64,000 bases of DNA. Source: an uncultured Bacilli bacterium (GTDB lineage: Bacteria > Bacillota_I > Bacilli_A > RF39 > UBA660). This document shows positions 1 to 8,353 of this stretch, one piece after another. A program made the position numbers and the translations under genes. Under the pieces are notes generated by a model. The model was not told the origin of the DNA and searched no databases. It saw only the letters and a list, made by a program, of their open reading frames with translations. Where the stretch lies: assembly GCA_910579455.1 (NCBI GenBank), contig CAJTUT010000002.1, positions 1 to 64,000 on the forward strand, given 5' to 3'. How positions within the stretch are numbered: the first letter of the stretch is position 1; each line of letters starts with the position of its first letter.

Positions 1-90
1 GTTTGTTCAATTAACATTTTAAAGTATCTATCGCTTTTTGTATACTCTCATGGTGCCACATCAATTGTAACACTACACAGAAATATATGT

Positions 91-114
91 AAACAAGAGA
101 AATCTTGTTTTTTT
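91..114 (+). terminator. Rho-independent terminator upstream of uvrC
   Basis: A perfect 8-bp stem (91-98 with 103-110) closes a GAAA tetraloop and is followed by a T run. It would end transcription entering from the left edge of the window and insulates uvrC. Confidence 0.75.
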
Positions 115-130
115 CTGATTCGTTATTTGA

Positions 131-150
131 TATAATATAAGAACGGTGAT
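131..150 (+). promoter_or_regulatory. uvrC -10 box and ribosome binding site, very short leader
   Basis: TATAAT at 131-136 is followed by the Shine-Dalgarno GGTGAT at 145-150 and ATG at 154. The -10 box ends 17 nt before the start codon, so the expected leader is only about 10 nt. The -35 is weak (TTGTTT near 106). Confidence 0.6.
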
Positions 151-153
151 ACT

Positions 154-1914
154 ATGAAAAACTTTAAGGAAAAACTAGCTCTTGTTCCTACAAAACCAGG
201 AAGTTATCAAATGAAAAACAAAGACGGCATTATTATTTATGTAGGAAAGGCAAAAAATTTACAAAGAAGATTACGTTCTTATTTTACCAGAACACTAACA
301 GGTAAAACTCGTATGCTAGTTGAAGATATTGATGATTTTGAATATATTGTAACATCCTCTGAATTAGAATCTTTAATTTTAGAAATTACTTTAATTAAAA
401 AATATAATCCTAAATACAATATCTTATTAAAAGACGACAAAACATATCCCTTTATTGAATTTACAAAGGAAAAATATCCTAAACTTAAAGTTGTAAGAAA
501 TGTCAAAAGAAAAAAAAATAAGAACTACTTATATGGACCCTATCCAAACGTAACAGCAGCTAGACGTACTGTTGATATGCTAAACCGTCTTTATCCTTTA
601 AGAAAATGTGAAACATTAAAAAAAGAACTATGTTTATACTACCATATTCACGAATGTTTAGGTTATTGTAAAAAGAAAATACCAGAAGAAGAAATAAATC
701 ATATGAAAAATGACATTATAAGTTTTTTAAAGGGAAATGCTAATAAAGTTATGGAGAAAATCACCTCTGAAATGAATCAAGCCAGTGAAAGATTGAATTA
801 TGAAAGAGCCAAAGAACTAAAAGAAATGTTAGATGATATCCAAATTGTTTTAAATAAACAAAAAATAGATTTAAACGACAATTATAATTTTGATTTATTT
901 AACTATTATCAAGATGAAAATTACTTATCTGTACAATTATTTTTCGTAAGAGGTGGGCTTTTAGTAGGAAGACATGAAGAAATCCTATCTTCCTTAAATT
1001 TAGAAGAGGAATTAGTAGAATACATCATCAAGTTTTATGAAAAAAATCCTATTCTACCTAAAGAATTATTAGTTTCAGAAAAAGTAAATACCAATCTTTT
1101 AGAAGATTATTTACAAATTAAAGTTACCACTCCCAAAAGAGGAAAATTAGCGTCTCTTATGAAGTTAGCTTGTGAGAATGCCAAAGAAAAATTAGAAGCA
1201 GAAGAAGAGACAATCAAAAAAAATGATAAGGAAAGAATGCAAGCTATAGAAGAGTTAAAAAAATTATTGAAAGTAGATTCTGTATCAAAAATGGAATCTT
1301 TCGATAATTCACATCTTTTTGGAACCTTTTATGTTGGAGGAATGGTAGTTTTTGAAAATTTTTTGCCGAAGAAAAATGAATATCGAAAATTTAAAATTTC
1401 AACAGAGGTCAAAGACGATCTATCAGCAATGAGAGAAGTTTTATATAGAAGATATCATAAAGTTTTGATGGAAAATTTAGAAAAGCCAGATTTAATTGTT
1501 ATAGACGGAGGAAAAACTCAAATCGCTATTTGCAAAGAGATTATATCCTCATTAGGACTTTCTATTCCAATTATAGGTCTTATAAAAAATAAAAAACATC
1601 AAACTAGTGAAATTATGAACCAGGATTTTGAGATTTTACAAGTAAATAAGAATAGCAGCCTATTTTTATTCCTAACTAGGATACAAGATGAAGTTCATAG
1701 ATATGCAATTACTTATCATAGAAACATCAAATCAAAAGGGGCCTTATCCTCATTACTTGATGTAGTACCAGGAATTGGAGAAGTAAAGAAAAAGGAATTA
1801 TTAAAAAGATTTGGCTCTTTAAAAAAGCTAAAAGAAGCTAACAAAGAAGAGCTAGAACAAGTTGTAAATAAAGAAGTAGCCAAAAACTTATTTTTATATT
1901 TACAAGATTTATAG
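154..1914 (+). CDS. uvrC: UvrABC excinuclease subunit C
   Basis: Nucleotide excision repair nuclease that makes the dual incisions around a lesion handed over by UvrA/UvrB. The 586-residue length is normal. An N-terminal GIY-YIG nuclease domain (residues about 12-95, with GSYQMKN and YVGKAKNLQRRLRSYF) is followed by a UVR motif near 200-240, the RNase H-like C-terminal nuclease (DNSHLFGT, about 385) and a C-terminal helix-hairpin-helix (VPGIGEVKKKELLKRFG, about 545). The start is ATG after GGTGAT. It opens a run of DNA-repair genes (mutL, mutS, xseAB follow). Confidence 0.97.
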   Translation: MKNFKEKLALVPTKPGSYQMKNKDGIIIYVGKAKNLQRRLRSYFTRTLTGKTRMLVEDIDDFEYIVTSSELESLILEITLIKKYNPKYNILLKDDKTYPFIEFTKEKYPKLKVVRNVKRKKNKNYLYGPYPNVTAARRTVDMLNRLYPLRKCETLKKELCLYYHIHECLGYCKKKIPEEEINHMKNDIISFLKGNANKVMEKITSEMNQASERLNYERAKELKEMLDDIQIVLNKQKIDLNDNYNFDLFNYYQDENYLSVQLFFVRGGLLVGRHEEILSSLNLEEELVEYIIKFYEKNPILPKELLVSEKVNTNLLEDYLQIKVTTPKRGKLASLMKLACENAKEKLEAEEETIKKNDKERMQAIEELKKLLKVDSVSKMESFDNSHLFGTFYVGGMVVFENFLPKKNEYRKFKISTEVKDDLSAMREVLYRRYHKVLMENLEKPDLIVIDGGKTQIAICKEIISSLGLSIPIIGLIKNKKHQTSEIMNQDFEILQVNKNSSLFLFLTRIQDEVHRYAITYHRNIKSKGALSSLLDVVPGIGEVKKKELLKRFGSLKKLKEANKEELEQVVNKEVAKNLFLYLQDL

Positions 1915-1954
1915 TATAATAAATAAAAAGAATTAAATAAAGGAGAGAAAAAAT

Positions 1955-2488
1955 ATGGATTTGAAAAAGTTTAATTTTTTGCCATTTTATACCATAGATC
2001 AAAATTGGGCTTTATTAACTGCAGGTACTCCAGATAAATTTAATACTATGACAATTAGTTGGGGTGGTTTTGGGACCATTTGGAATAAACCGATTGTTAC
2101 GATTTACGTAAAACCAACACGTTATACTTATGAGTTTATAGAAGAAAATGAGTATTTTACTATTAGTTTTTATGATGATCAGTTTAAAGGGGACCTAGGA
2201 ATACTAGGGAGCATTTCAGGTAGAAACACCAATAAAATTTTAAAAACCAAACTCACACCAGAATTTTTAGAAAAATCAGTTTCCTTTAAGGAGGCAAATT
2301 TAACTATTATATGTAAAAAGATTTATTTTCAGGATCTAGATATTGAAAATATTAATAATCAGCAAATAGAACAAAGCGAAATTGATAGATTTTATAAAAA
2401 AGAACCAATCCATAGAATGTACTTTGGCGAAGTAATTGATATCATTGATCGAAGGGTAGAGGATAAGGTGATAAAAGATGAAAAATAA
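1955..2488 (+). CDS. Flavin reductase-like (FMN-binding split-barrel) protein
   Basis: 177 residues resembling the flavin-reductase/FMN-binding split-barrel family. Seen: an N-terminal WALLTAG segment, TMTISWGGFGTIWNKP, and VTIYVKPTRYTYEFIE, typical of the FMN-binding barrel, followed by YFTISFYDD. Members bind FMN and often act as NAD(P)H:flavin reductases; the substrate here is unknown. A good ribosome binding site (AAAGGAGAG) precedes the ATG. The end overlaps the next gene by 11 bp, so the two are probably translationally coupled although unrelated in function. Confidence 0.85.
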   Translation: MDLKKFNFLPFYTIDQNWALLTAGTPDKFNTMTISWGGFGTIWNKPIVTIYVKPTRYTYEFIEENEYFTISFYDDQFKGDLGILGSISGRNTNKILKTKLTPEFLEKSVSFKEANLTIICKKIYFQDLDIENINNQQIEQSEIDRFYKKEPIHRMYFGEVIDIIDRRVEDKVIKDEK

Positions 2489-2885
2489 AAAAGGATTTTC
2501 ATTAATAGAATTATTAGGAGTAGTGATTTTAATTGGAGTATTAGGAACCGTTGCCGTTACTGGAACCTCAAAATATTTGGAACAATCTAGAAAGAAATCA
2601 TTTCTAATGATTTCACAAAGTATTTACGAGTCGACCCAAAATTGTCAAACACAGGGAAAGTGCACCAAGAGTTCTTATACAACCCAGGAGTTAATATCTC
2701 TTGGGTATCTCCCTGATATAAAAAATCCCAGATCCTCTAAAGCAGATTGCACAGGAAGTGTTACTATAAACGAATCTGGTTCTACAGAATATAAAAAGTA
2801 CACCTATATAGTAACTCTAACATGTCCTGGAATGTATCAAGGAAAACCTAAAACTTATACTTGGCCAGACCAAAAGACGAAATAA
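2478..2885 (+). CDS. Type IV prepilin-like protein
   Basis: 135 residues with a class III (prepilin) signal at the N-terminus: a short basic leader, then G-FSLIELLGVVIL with the diagnostic Glu at +5 after the predicted cleavage Gly, followed by a hydrophobic helix. The remainder is a small globular domain with four cysteines (two around residues 55-61, later ones near 95 and 114) that could form disulfides, as in minor pilins or competence pseudopilins. No prepilin peptidase, assembly ATPase or other pilin gene is adjacent. It overlaps the flavoprotein gene by 11 bp. The pilin-like N-terminus is clear; the assembly it belongs to is unknown. Confidence 0.8.
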   Translation: MKNKKGFSLIELLGVVILIGVLGTVAVTGTSKYLEQSRKKSFLMISQSIYESTQNCQTQGKCTKSSYTTQELISLGYLPDIKNPRSSKADCTGSVTINESGSTEYKKYTYIVTLTCPGMYQGKPKTYTWPDQKTK

Positions 2886-2914
2886 TATCTCATAAAAGAT
2901 AGTAGGTGATAGTT

Positions 2915-4672
2915 ATGGCAAAAATTAAAATTATGAGCGATGGACTAGCTAATAAAATAGCAGCAGGAGAAGTCGTTGAAAAAACTATGAATGTGGTAAA
3001 AGAACTAGTAGAAAACAGTATCGATGCCTCTAGTAGTCGTATTGAAATTGAATTAATAGATGCCGGTGTAAAAGAAATTAAAGTAAGGGATGATGGAAAG
3101 GGAATGGGAAGAGAAGATGCAACTCTTGCCTTTTCAAGACATGCTACTTCAAAGTTAATAGATATAGAAGATTTATTTAATATTGAATCTTTAGGATTTC
3201 GTGGTGAGGCCCTTCCGTCTATTGCCGCAGTATCTAAAATTGAACTAATTACATCTAATGAAAAAGAGGGAACTAAAATTCATATTAATGGTGGGGAAAT
3301 TCTAGATATATCCTCTTCTGATCTAGGAAAGGGAACTTCTATAATAGTAAAAGACTTGTTTTATAACACTCCTGTTAGATTAAAATACTTAAAAAACTTA
3401 TATATAGAATTAGCTGCAATTACAGAGTATATAAATAAAATGGCACTAGCTTACCCAGCAATTCAATTTAGTCTAACCAACAACGGAAAGAATATTTTAA
3501 AAACAACTGGAGATAGAGACTTATTAAAAGTAATTTATCATATTTATGGAGTGGAAACAGCTAAAAAAATGATTGAAATTTGCGGGGAAAATGATGATTA
3601 TTATATCAGTGGGTATATTTCATATCCAGAAGTGGCTCGTTCCAATAGAAATGCAATTACTACACTGGTCAATGGTAGGGTAATAAAAAATAATAGATTA
3701 AATAAGGTAATTACAGATGCCTATCATACCTATATTCCTAAAGAAAAATATCCCATTATTATATTAAATATAGATGTAGACCCTATTTTAGTCGATATTA
3801 ATATTCACCCCACAAAAATGGATATTAAATTTTCTAAATTTGATGAATTAGAAAAATTATTAACAACTGAGATTGTAGAGAAATTGGAAAAATTATTGTT
3901 AATTCCCAATGTATCTGTAAGGGATTCGAAAACGGTAGAGGAAGTAAATATCAACGCCCAGCTTAGCGATATAGAAACTGAATTAGAAAATAGTCAAGTA
4001 GAAAAAAAGGCTGATACCACTTATGAAGAAATGATTTTAGATTTTGAAGTTCAAGAAAATACAAAAGACGAGGGCGACTTACCTGTTCGAATAAAAAAAA
4101 TGACTCCAAAAGGAATTGTATATTCTACGTATATTATCGCAGAAAACGAAGACGGAATGTATATTATTGATCAACATGCTGCAGCAGAGAGAATTAATTA
4201 TGAAAAAGTACTAAAAGAGATTACAAAAGAGAACCCTATCATTCTTGACTTGTTAGTTCCTGTAAAAATAGAGCTTCCTAGCAATGAATATTTAATATTA
4301 AAGCAAAAATTTGAAGTACTTACTCGATTAGGTTTTGCAATTGAGGAGTTTGGATTTAATACAATTCTTATCAGAAGTCATCCTAATTGGATTAAAGAAG
4401 GATATGAAGAAGAAGATATAAAAAGAGTCATTGATATTATGATTTGCAATGAAAAATTCAACCTTGATAAATTTGTATGGAGAATCTCAGCCACCCAAGC
4501 ATGTAGAATGAGTATTAAGGCAAATGATTATATTAATTATGAGGACCAAGTCTATTTATTAGACTCGTTAAGAGAGTGTGAAAATCCATTTACTTGTCCT
4601 CATGGAAGGCCAACCATTATTACTTATACCAAATATGACTTAGAAAAATTATTTAAAAGGACAATGGACTAA
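2915..4672 (+). CDS. mutL: DNA mismatch repair protein MutL
   Basis: Mismatch-repair ATPase/endonuclease that couples MutS recognition to strand removal. It has an N-terminal GHKL ATPase domain (NKIAAGEVVEKT, ELVENSIDAS, DDGKGM, HATSKL, GFRGEALPSI) and a C-terminal dimerisation/endonuclease domain. DQHAAAERINYE near residue 420 fits the DQHAxxExxxxE metal site of nicking MutL proteins, so this is expected to be an endonuclease-active MutL. ATG 2915 is preferred over an upstream in-frame GTG at 2906 because that GTG lies inside the GGTGAT ribosome binding site. It overlaps miaA by 1 bp. Confidence 0.97.
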   Translation: MAKIKIMSDGLANKIAAGEVVEKTMNVVKELVENSIDASSSRIEIELIDAGVKEIKVRDDGKGMGREDATLAFSRHATSKLIDIEDLFNIESLGFRGEALPSIAAVSKIELITSNEKEGTKIHINGGEILDISSSDLGKGTSIIVKDLFYNTPVRLKYLKNLYIELAAITEYINKMALAYPAIQFSLTNNGKNILKTTGDRDLLKVIYHIYGVETAKKMIEICGENDDYYISGYISYPEVARSNRNAITTLVNGRVIKNNRLNKVITDAYHTYIPKEKYPIIILNIDVDPILVDINIHPTKMDIKFSKFDELEKLLTTEIVEKLEKLLLIPNVSVRDSKTVEEVNINAQLSDIETELENSQVEKKADTTYEEMILDFEVQENTKDEGDLPVRIKKMTPKGIVYSTYIIAENEDGMYIIDQHAAAERINYEKVLKEITKENPIILDLLVPVKIELPSNEYLILKQKFEVLTRLGFAIEEFGFNTILIRSHPNWIKEGYEEEDIKRVIDIMICNEKFNLDKFVWRISATQACRMSIKANDYINYEDQVYLLDSLRECENPFTCPHGRPTIITYTKYDLEKLFKRTMD

Positions 4673-5547
4673 TGAAAGAAATTATTGTAATTGTAGGGCC
4701 CACTGGAGTTGGGAAAACAAAATTAAGTATAGAACTCGCTAAAAGACTAGATGGAGAAATTATCAATGGTGATTCCGTTAGTATTTATAAACATCTAAAT
4801 ATTGGTAGTGCAAAACCAACCATAAAAGAACAAAAAGAAGCAGTCCATCATTTGATTGATATCAAAGAACTAAACGAGGAATATAGCGTCTATGATTATC
4901 AAAAAGATGCTAGAGCAAAAATTAAAGAAGTAACATCTAAGGGAAAAAGAGTAATACTAGTAGGAGGGACAGGACTTTATATAAAAGCAGCACTTTATAA
5001 TTATAAATTTAAGGAAGGAACTACGAATCATTCATATAAGGATCTAACTAACGAAGAGATTTTAAAGAAAGTCCAGAGACTAAATAGTTCAATTGACATT
5101 CACCCTAATAATAGAAAGCGATTAGTTAGAGTTTTAAATAAATTGGAGAATGGTGAACAAATTACCGATCATAAAAATGAGAAACTATATCCTATTAAAA
5201 TTATTGGATTAACTACTTCTAGAAATATTTTATATGAAAGAATTAACCAAAGAGTAGAAGAAATGATAAAAGAGGGCCTTATAGAGGAAGTCGAATCTCT
5301 AAAAAAAGAATATAAACATTCTAAAATATTGAATCATGCGATTGGCTATCAGGAATTTTATGGTTATCTCTTTTCTAATAAGAGTTTAGAATTAGTAAAA
5401 GAGGAAATCAAAAAAAATTGCCGACATTATGCAAAAAGACAATATACATTCTTTCGTCATCAGATGAACGTGAAATGGTTTGATACAAATTATGGAGACT
5501 TTAATAATACTATAGATGAGGTAATAAGTTATATTGACAAATTTTAA
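4672..5547 (+). CDS. miaA: tRNA dimethylallyltransferase MiaA
   Basis: Transfers a dimethylallyl group to N6 of A37 in tRNAs reading codons that begin with U. 291 residues, slightly short for the family. Visible motifs are the P-loop GPTGVGKTKLS, NGDSVSIYKHLNIGSAKP, GGTGLYIKA near residue 100, and the C-terminal RHYAKRQYTFFRHQ. Its start overlaps the mutL stop (TAATG), the usual mutL-miaA coupling. The region downstream is accessory sequence, so the operon probably ends here. Confidence 0.96.
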   Translation: MKEIIVIVGPTGVGKTKLSIELAKRLDGEIINGDSVSIYKHLNIGSAKPTIKEQKEAVHHLIDIKELNEEYSVYDYQKDARAKIKEVTSKGKRVILVGGTGLYIKAALYNYKFKEGTTNHSYKDLTNEEILKKVQRLNSSIDIHPNNRKRLVRVLNKLENGEQITDHKNEKLYPIKIIGLTTSRNILYERINQRVEEMIKEGLIEEVESLKKEYKHSKILNHAIGYQEFYGYLFSNKSLELVKEEIKKNCRHYAKRQYTFFRHQMNVKWFDTNYGDFNNTIDEVISYIDKF

Positions 5548-5583
5548 AAAAAGCGTATCATAACAAATATTAGGAGGGTTATT

Positions 5584-6486
5584 ATGTGTAAAAAAGAAAG
5601 TAATATAAAGGGGAAAATAGTAACTGGTGCTACCACAGCAGGAGTAATAACAATTCTTGCAGTTGCATCATTTTTCTCCAATAAAGATACAGAGAAAAAA
5701 AATGAGAATGTAACAACAGAAACAATGAATATAGAAGATGATACCATTTCATTAAAAGATACTAAGAACTATAAGGTAATGAAAGTAAAAAGCGGAGATT
5801 ATAAAAGAATTAATAATATGTGGAATAATTCTAAAATCAAATATTGCATTGTAAAGGAAGTTCTTTTTCCTTCTTATAATACAGATAATACAGAAAAAAA
5901 TACTAATATTAAAAATTTATATGCATTAGTAGACATTCACAAAAACGAAACCATACTTTACCGTAATAAAGAAGGAAAAGTAATAGATGAAGACTACGAC
6001 TTAGAATGCATCGAATTAGGAAGTCTAGCTGATTATTTAGTAAAATATGATTATATAAAAGAAAAATACAATGTAAGCGAATTACAATCAAATATTATAG
6101 AACGATTAGAAAAAGAAAACCTAAAAAATGAAAAAATTGATTTTTATGATACAACTCAATACGATATATTGGAGCTACAAAACGAGGAAACCAGTGAGTG
6201 TAGTTATCATATTGTGAAAAAATGGCCTAACCACATTGGAATGAATAATGAAGTATATTTTAATTCTATCTATGAAGATGTATCCAACGGAAAGGACATA
6301 TTAGAGGTTGATGAATTTGGAGATGTTATAGATAAATATAAGGAATACTCATATAACGTACTAGGGAGCCTAACCGATTATTTAGTAACTTATAATGCTG
6401 TAAAACCAGAATATGATACAGAAGAGTTTAAAAATATTCTAGATCGGGTAGTACAAGAAAATAAACCTGTAGAAAAAATAAAATAA
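5584..6486 (+). CDS. Membrane-anchored or secreted protein with two internal repeats
   Basis: Not recognised. 300 residues: a hydrophobic segment near residues 14-32, a polar linker, then two tandem copies of a domain of about 110-120 residues. Each copy ends in a related stretch (GSLADYLVKYDYIKEKYN near 137 and GSLTDYLVTYNAVKPEYD near 263), showing an internal duplication. No lipobox was seen. It has a strong ribosome binding site (TTAGGAGGG). It lies between miaA and mutS with IS debris and a lipoprotein, which suggests accessory DNA. The acidic, charged ectodomain suggests an extracellular role; no enzymatic motif is visible. Confidence 0.65.
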   Translation: MCKKESNIKGKIVTGATTAGVITILAVASFFSNKDTEKKNENVTTETMNIEDDTISLKDTKNYKVMKVKSGDYKRINNMWNNSKIKYCIVKEVLFPSYNTDNTEKNTNIKNLYALVDIHKNETILYRNKEGKVIDEDYDLECIELGSLADYLVKYDYIKEKYNVSELQSNIIERLEKENLKNEKIDFYDTTQYDILELQNEETSECSYHIVKKWPNHIGMNNEVYFNSIYEDVSNGKDILEVDEFGDVIDKYKEYSYNVLGSLTDYLVTYNAVKPEYDTEEFKNILDRVVQENKPVEKIK

Positions 6487-6515
6487 CTATTTGGATAGAG
6501 AGGATCGATTTATAT

Positions 6516-6662
6516 ATGACAAAAGTAACTGAGGCATTAATAAATTTTATTGATAAAACTCCGAATGCATATAACTGTATAAAAAATATAAAACATATCC
6601 TAAAAGAAGAGCACATTGGATTTAAACAACAAGAAAATACTATAAAAGTTTTAAAAAAATAA
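6516..6662 (+). pseudogene. N-terminal stub of an M18 aminopeptidase
   Basis: A 48-codon reading frame whose product (FIDKTPNAYNCIKNIKHIL, then a GF after a short helix) resembles the start of peptidase M18 aminopeptidases, which begin with an FIDxSPxxFHxVxN-type motif. The other 400 or so residues, including all metal ligands, are absent and a stop follows. It is best read as a relic of a deleted peptidase gene; expression as a small protein is possible but unsupported. No good ribosome binding site was seen. Confidence 0.5.
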
Positions 6663-6741
6663 CTCAAAAAGTATAAAAGTATATCAACTCCTATGCAAAA
6701 GTTAAGTGTAAAGAGTTTATGTGATTTTATTTAAATTTCAT

Positions 6742-6784
6742 AAAAAAGTAAGGTTGATGAATTATTATCAATCTTTTCTTTTTT
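6742..6784 (+). terminator. Hairpin terminator after the M18 stub
   Basis: An imperfect 9-bp stem (AAGGTTGAT with ATCAATCTT, one or two G-U pairs) is flanked by an A run on the left and a T-rich tail on the right. It works in + orientation and possibly also in - orientation. Confidence 0.5.
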
Positions 6785-6789
6785 AAATA

Positions 6790-7310
6790 TAAAAAAGTTT
6801 TTCATTACTTTAATGAAAGGAATCAAGAACATAAATATCAGGTTGCTTTTCACATCTAGTAATAATCTTGATAATAGAACCATCTAATTTAGCCATTTTT
6901 TGGAGATAGTACTCCTTAATATCTGAGTATTTCTTAAAGCATGCCAAGCTGATTGACTCATATTTTCATCCATAGAATATTTGATTAACTGATATTAAGC
7001 TTCATTCGTTAATCTTTGATAAGGTTTTAAATGAAGAATATCTCTTGAGGGAACATAATATTCTTTGGTTTCTTTATCAATATCAGAAGTAGAGTTGATA
7101 GTTATCAATCCAACAGATGTAATAAGAGTTCTTTTTCTAGTCTCTTTAATATTATATTTACTTTTTCTTTTTGAATTGGTCATCAAAATAATTAAGAAAA
7201 GATTCATATAATTTAAGAGTAAATAAATCTCTAACATCTGTAATTTTACGTCTAAGTTTAAGGGGGATTATTTTTTAAAATTTCATTAATAAGTGGTATA
7301 ATTTTCATAC
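6790..7310 (-). pseudogene. Decayed transposase, UPF0236/ISLre2-like
   Basis: Read on the - strand, several short frames line up as pieces of one protein interrupted by frameshifts and stops: MKIIPLINEILKN, then KITDVRDLFTLKLYESFLNY, then KRTLITSVGLITI followed by DKETKEYYVPSRDILHL and KPYQRLTNEA, then further fragments. The pattern of a beta strand, a DKETxEY turn and KPYQR resembles the N-terminal part of UPF0236/ISLre2-family transposases. No terminal inverted repeats or target duplications could be identified. This is family-level pattern recognition only; another source gene is possible. Confidence 0.45.
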
Positions 7311-7451
7311 GGTTAAAACCTCGCTTTTTATTGTTTTTTAGACAACTCAATTATAAATCATTTTTTAGTTTTTTAACTGTTTTTTATTTTATAGGGGTTG
7401 GATTTCTATTTCCACATACTTTGAAAACACTATCTCCTCAGCAAGTTATAT

Positions 7452-7480
7452 TTGACAATAGGGTGTAAATATGGTATAAT
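7452..7480 (+). promoter_or_regulatory. Sigma-A promoter of lipoprotein gene 1
   Basis: TTGACA at 7452-7457, a 17-nt spacer, and TATAAT at 7475-7480 with an extended -10 TGG in front. The box is nearly identical in sequence and spacing to the promoter of the paralogue at 18667. Confidence 0.85.
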
Positions 7481-7512
7481 CTGAGCAGATTTATTGAAGA
7501 GGGGGAAAATAA

Positions 7513-8286
7513 ATGGAAAGTAGAAAAATTAGACGTAATATTAATAAATTATTATCTCAGAAGAAAAAATTATTAACTTGTATAACCGCTTTATCTCTAA
7601 CAGCGGCTTCTCTTACAGGATGTAGCGAAGAACAATTATTTGGTGATGTGACACTGGAACAAAATAACGATAATCAAGAACCTGAAGCAGCAAAAAAAAA
7701 TGAAAAAATATTTTCATATGACGAAATAGCAAATTCATATTATATCAGCATATATAATGCTGATAAGGAAAAATTTGAGTATCACTTTTGTAAAGAAAAC
7801 AAATATACTCTTGAAGATCCAAATCCACATTACAACTCAACTGAAGAAAGATCCTGCTTAATAGATATCGATACAAAAGAAATGATTGTTTTTGGATTCG
7901 ATCCTACAGATTCTTCATGCCATGACATAGAAAGTTTTAGCGATACACAATTTGAATTGACATGTATAAATGATAAAATTATTCATAAAAACACTATACA
8001 TGCATGCCACGACAATATTGATGGTAAATGTCAACATCCAGAAAGGGAACTAGATATGATCCGATTCCTATATCATCATTTAGGATCTTCATATGAATTT
8101 GACCATGAAAATGATGATCATCGTACGTATTTATACATTTATGGAAAAGTAAAAGAGTTTTTAAGTTCAGAAGATAAACAAAGCAATTATACAGAAGAAG
8201 AGTATAAGCAGTTAAAAACAACTATCGTAGAGAATTATCATATCGAGGATATTCCAAATCCAAGGAAGGTAAAGACTAGCAAATAG
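7513..8286 (+). CDS. Lipoprotein, paralogue of the one at 18667
   Basis: 257 residues with a lipoprotein signal: a long basic N-region, a hydrophobic core and the lipobox LTGC at about residues 34-37. The mature part holds FSYDEIANSYYISIYNADKE, which is nearly repeated in the paralogue 11 kb away, plus a DIDTKE / FGFDPTDS segment and several conserved Cys and His residues. No known family was recognised. It has its own strong promoter, a GAGGGGGAAA ribosome binding site and a downstream terminator, so it is monocistronic. It lies in the accessory insert between miaA and mutS. Confidence 0.75.
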   Translation: MESRKIRRNINKLLSQKKKLLTCITALSLTAASLTGCSEEQLFGDVTLEQNNDNQEPEAAKKNEKIFSYDEIANSYYISIYNADKEKFEYHFCKENKYTLEDPNPHYNSTEERSCLIDIDTKEMIVFGFDPTDSSCHDIESFSDTQFELTCINDKIIHKNTIHACHDNIDGKCQHPERELDMIRFLYHHLGSSYEFDHENDDHRTYLYIYGKVKEFLSSEDKQSNYTEEEYKQLKTTIVENYHIEDIPNPRKVKTSK

Positions 8287-8296
8287 CTAGTTTTTC
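8274..8296 (+). terminator. Terminator of lipoprotein gene 1
   Basis: ACTAGC at 8275-8280 pairs with GCTAGT at 8286-8291 around a 5-nt loop, followed by a T run. The stem overlaps the stop codon of the lipoprotein gene. Confidence 0.8.
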
Positions 8297-8331
8297 TTTG
8301 GTTAAATATAGACTTATATTTCTTATTTTGT

Positions 8332-8349
8332 TACAATAAATATGGTGAA
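8332..8349 (+). promoter_or_regulatory. mutS -10 box and ribosome binding site, short leader
   Basis: TACAAT at 8332-8337, GGTGAA at 8344-8349, ATG at 8354. The -10 box ends 16 nt before the chosen start. The best -35 match is weak (TAGACT near 8309). Confidence 0.45.
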
Positions 8350-8353
8350 TTAT

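Noticed and set aside
1..90. End of an upstream gene or RNA at the window edge
   Set aside because: Too short to judge; no open frame with recognisable sequence.
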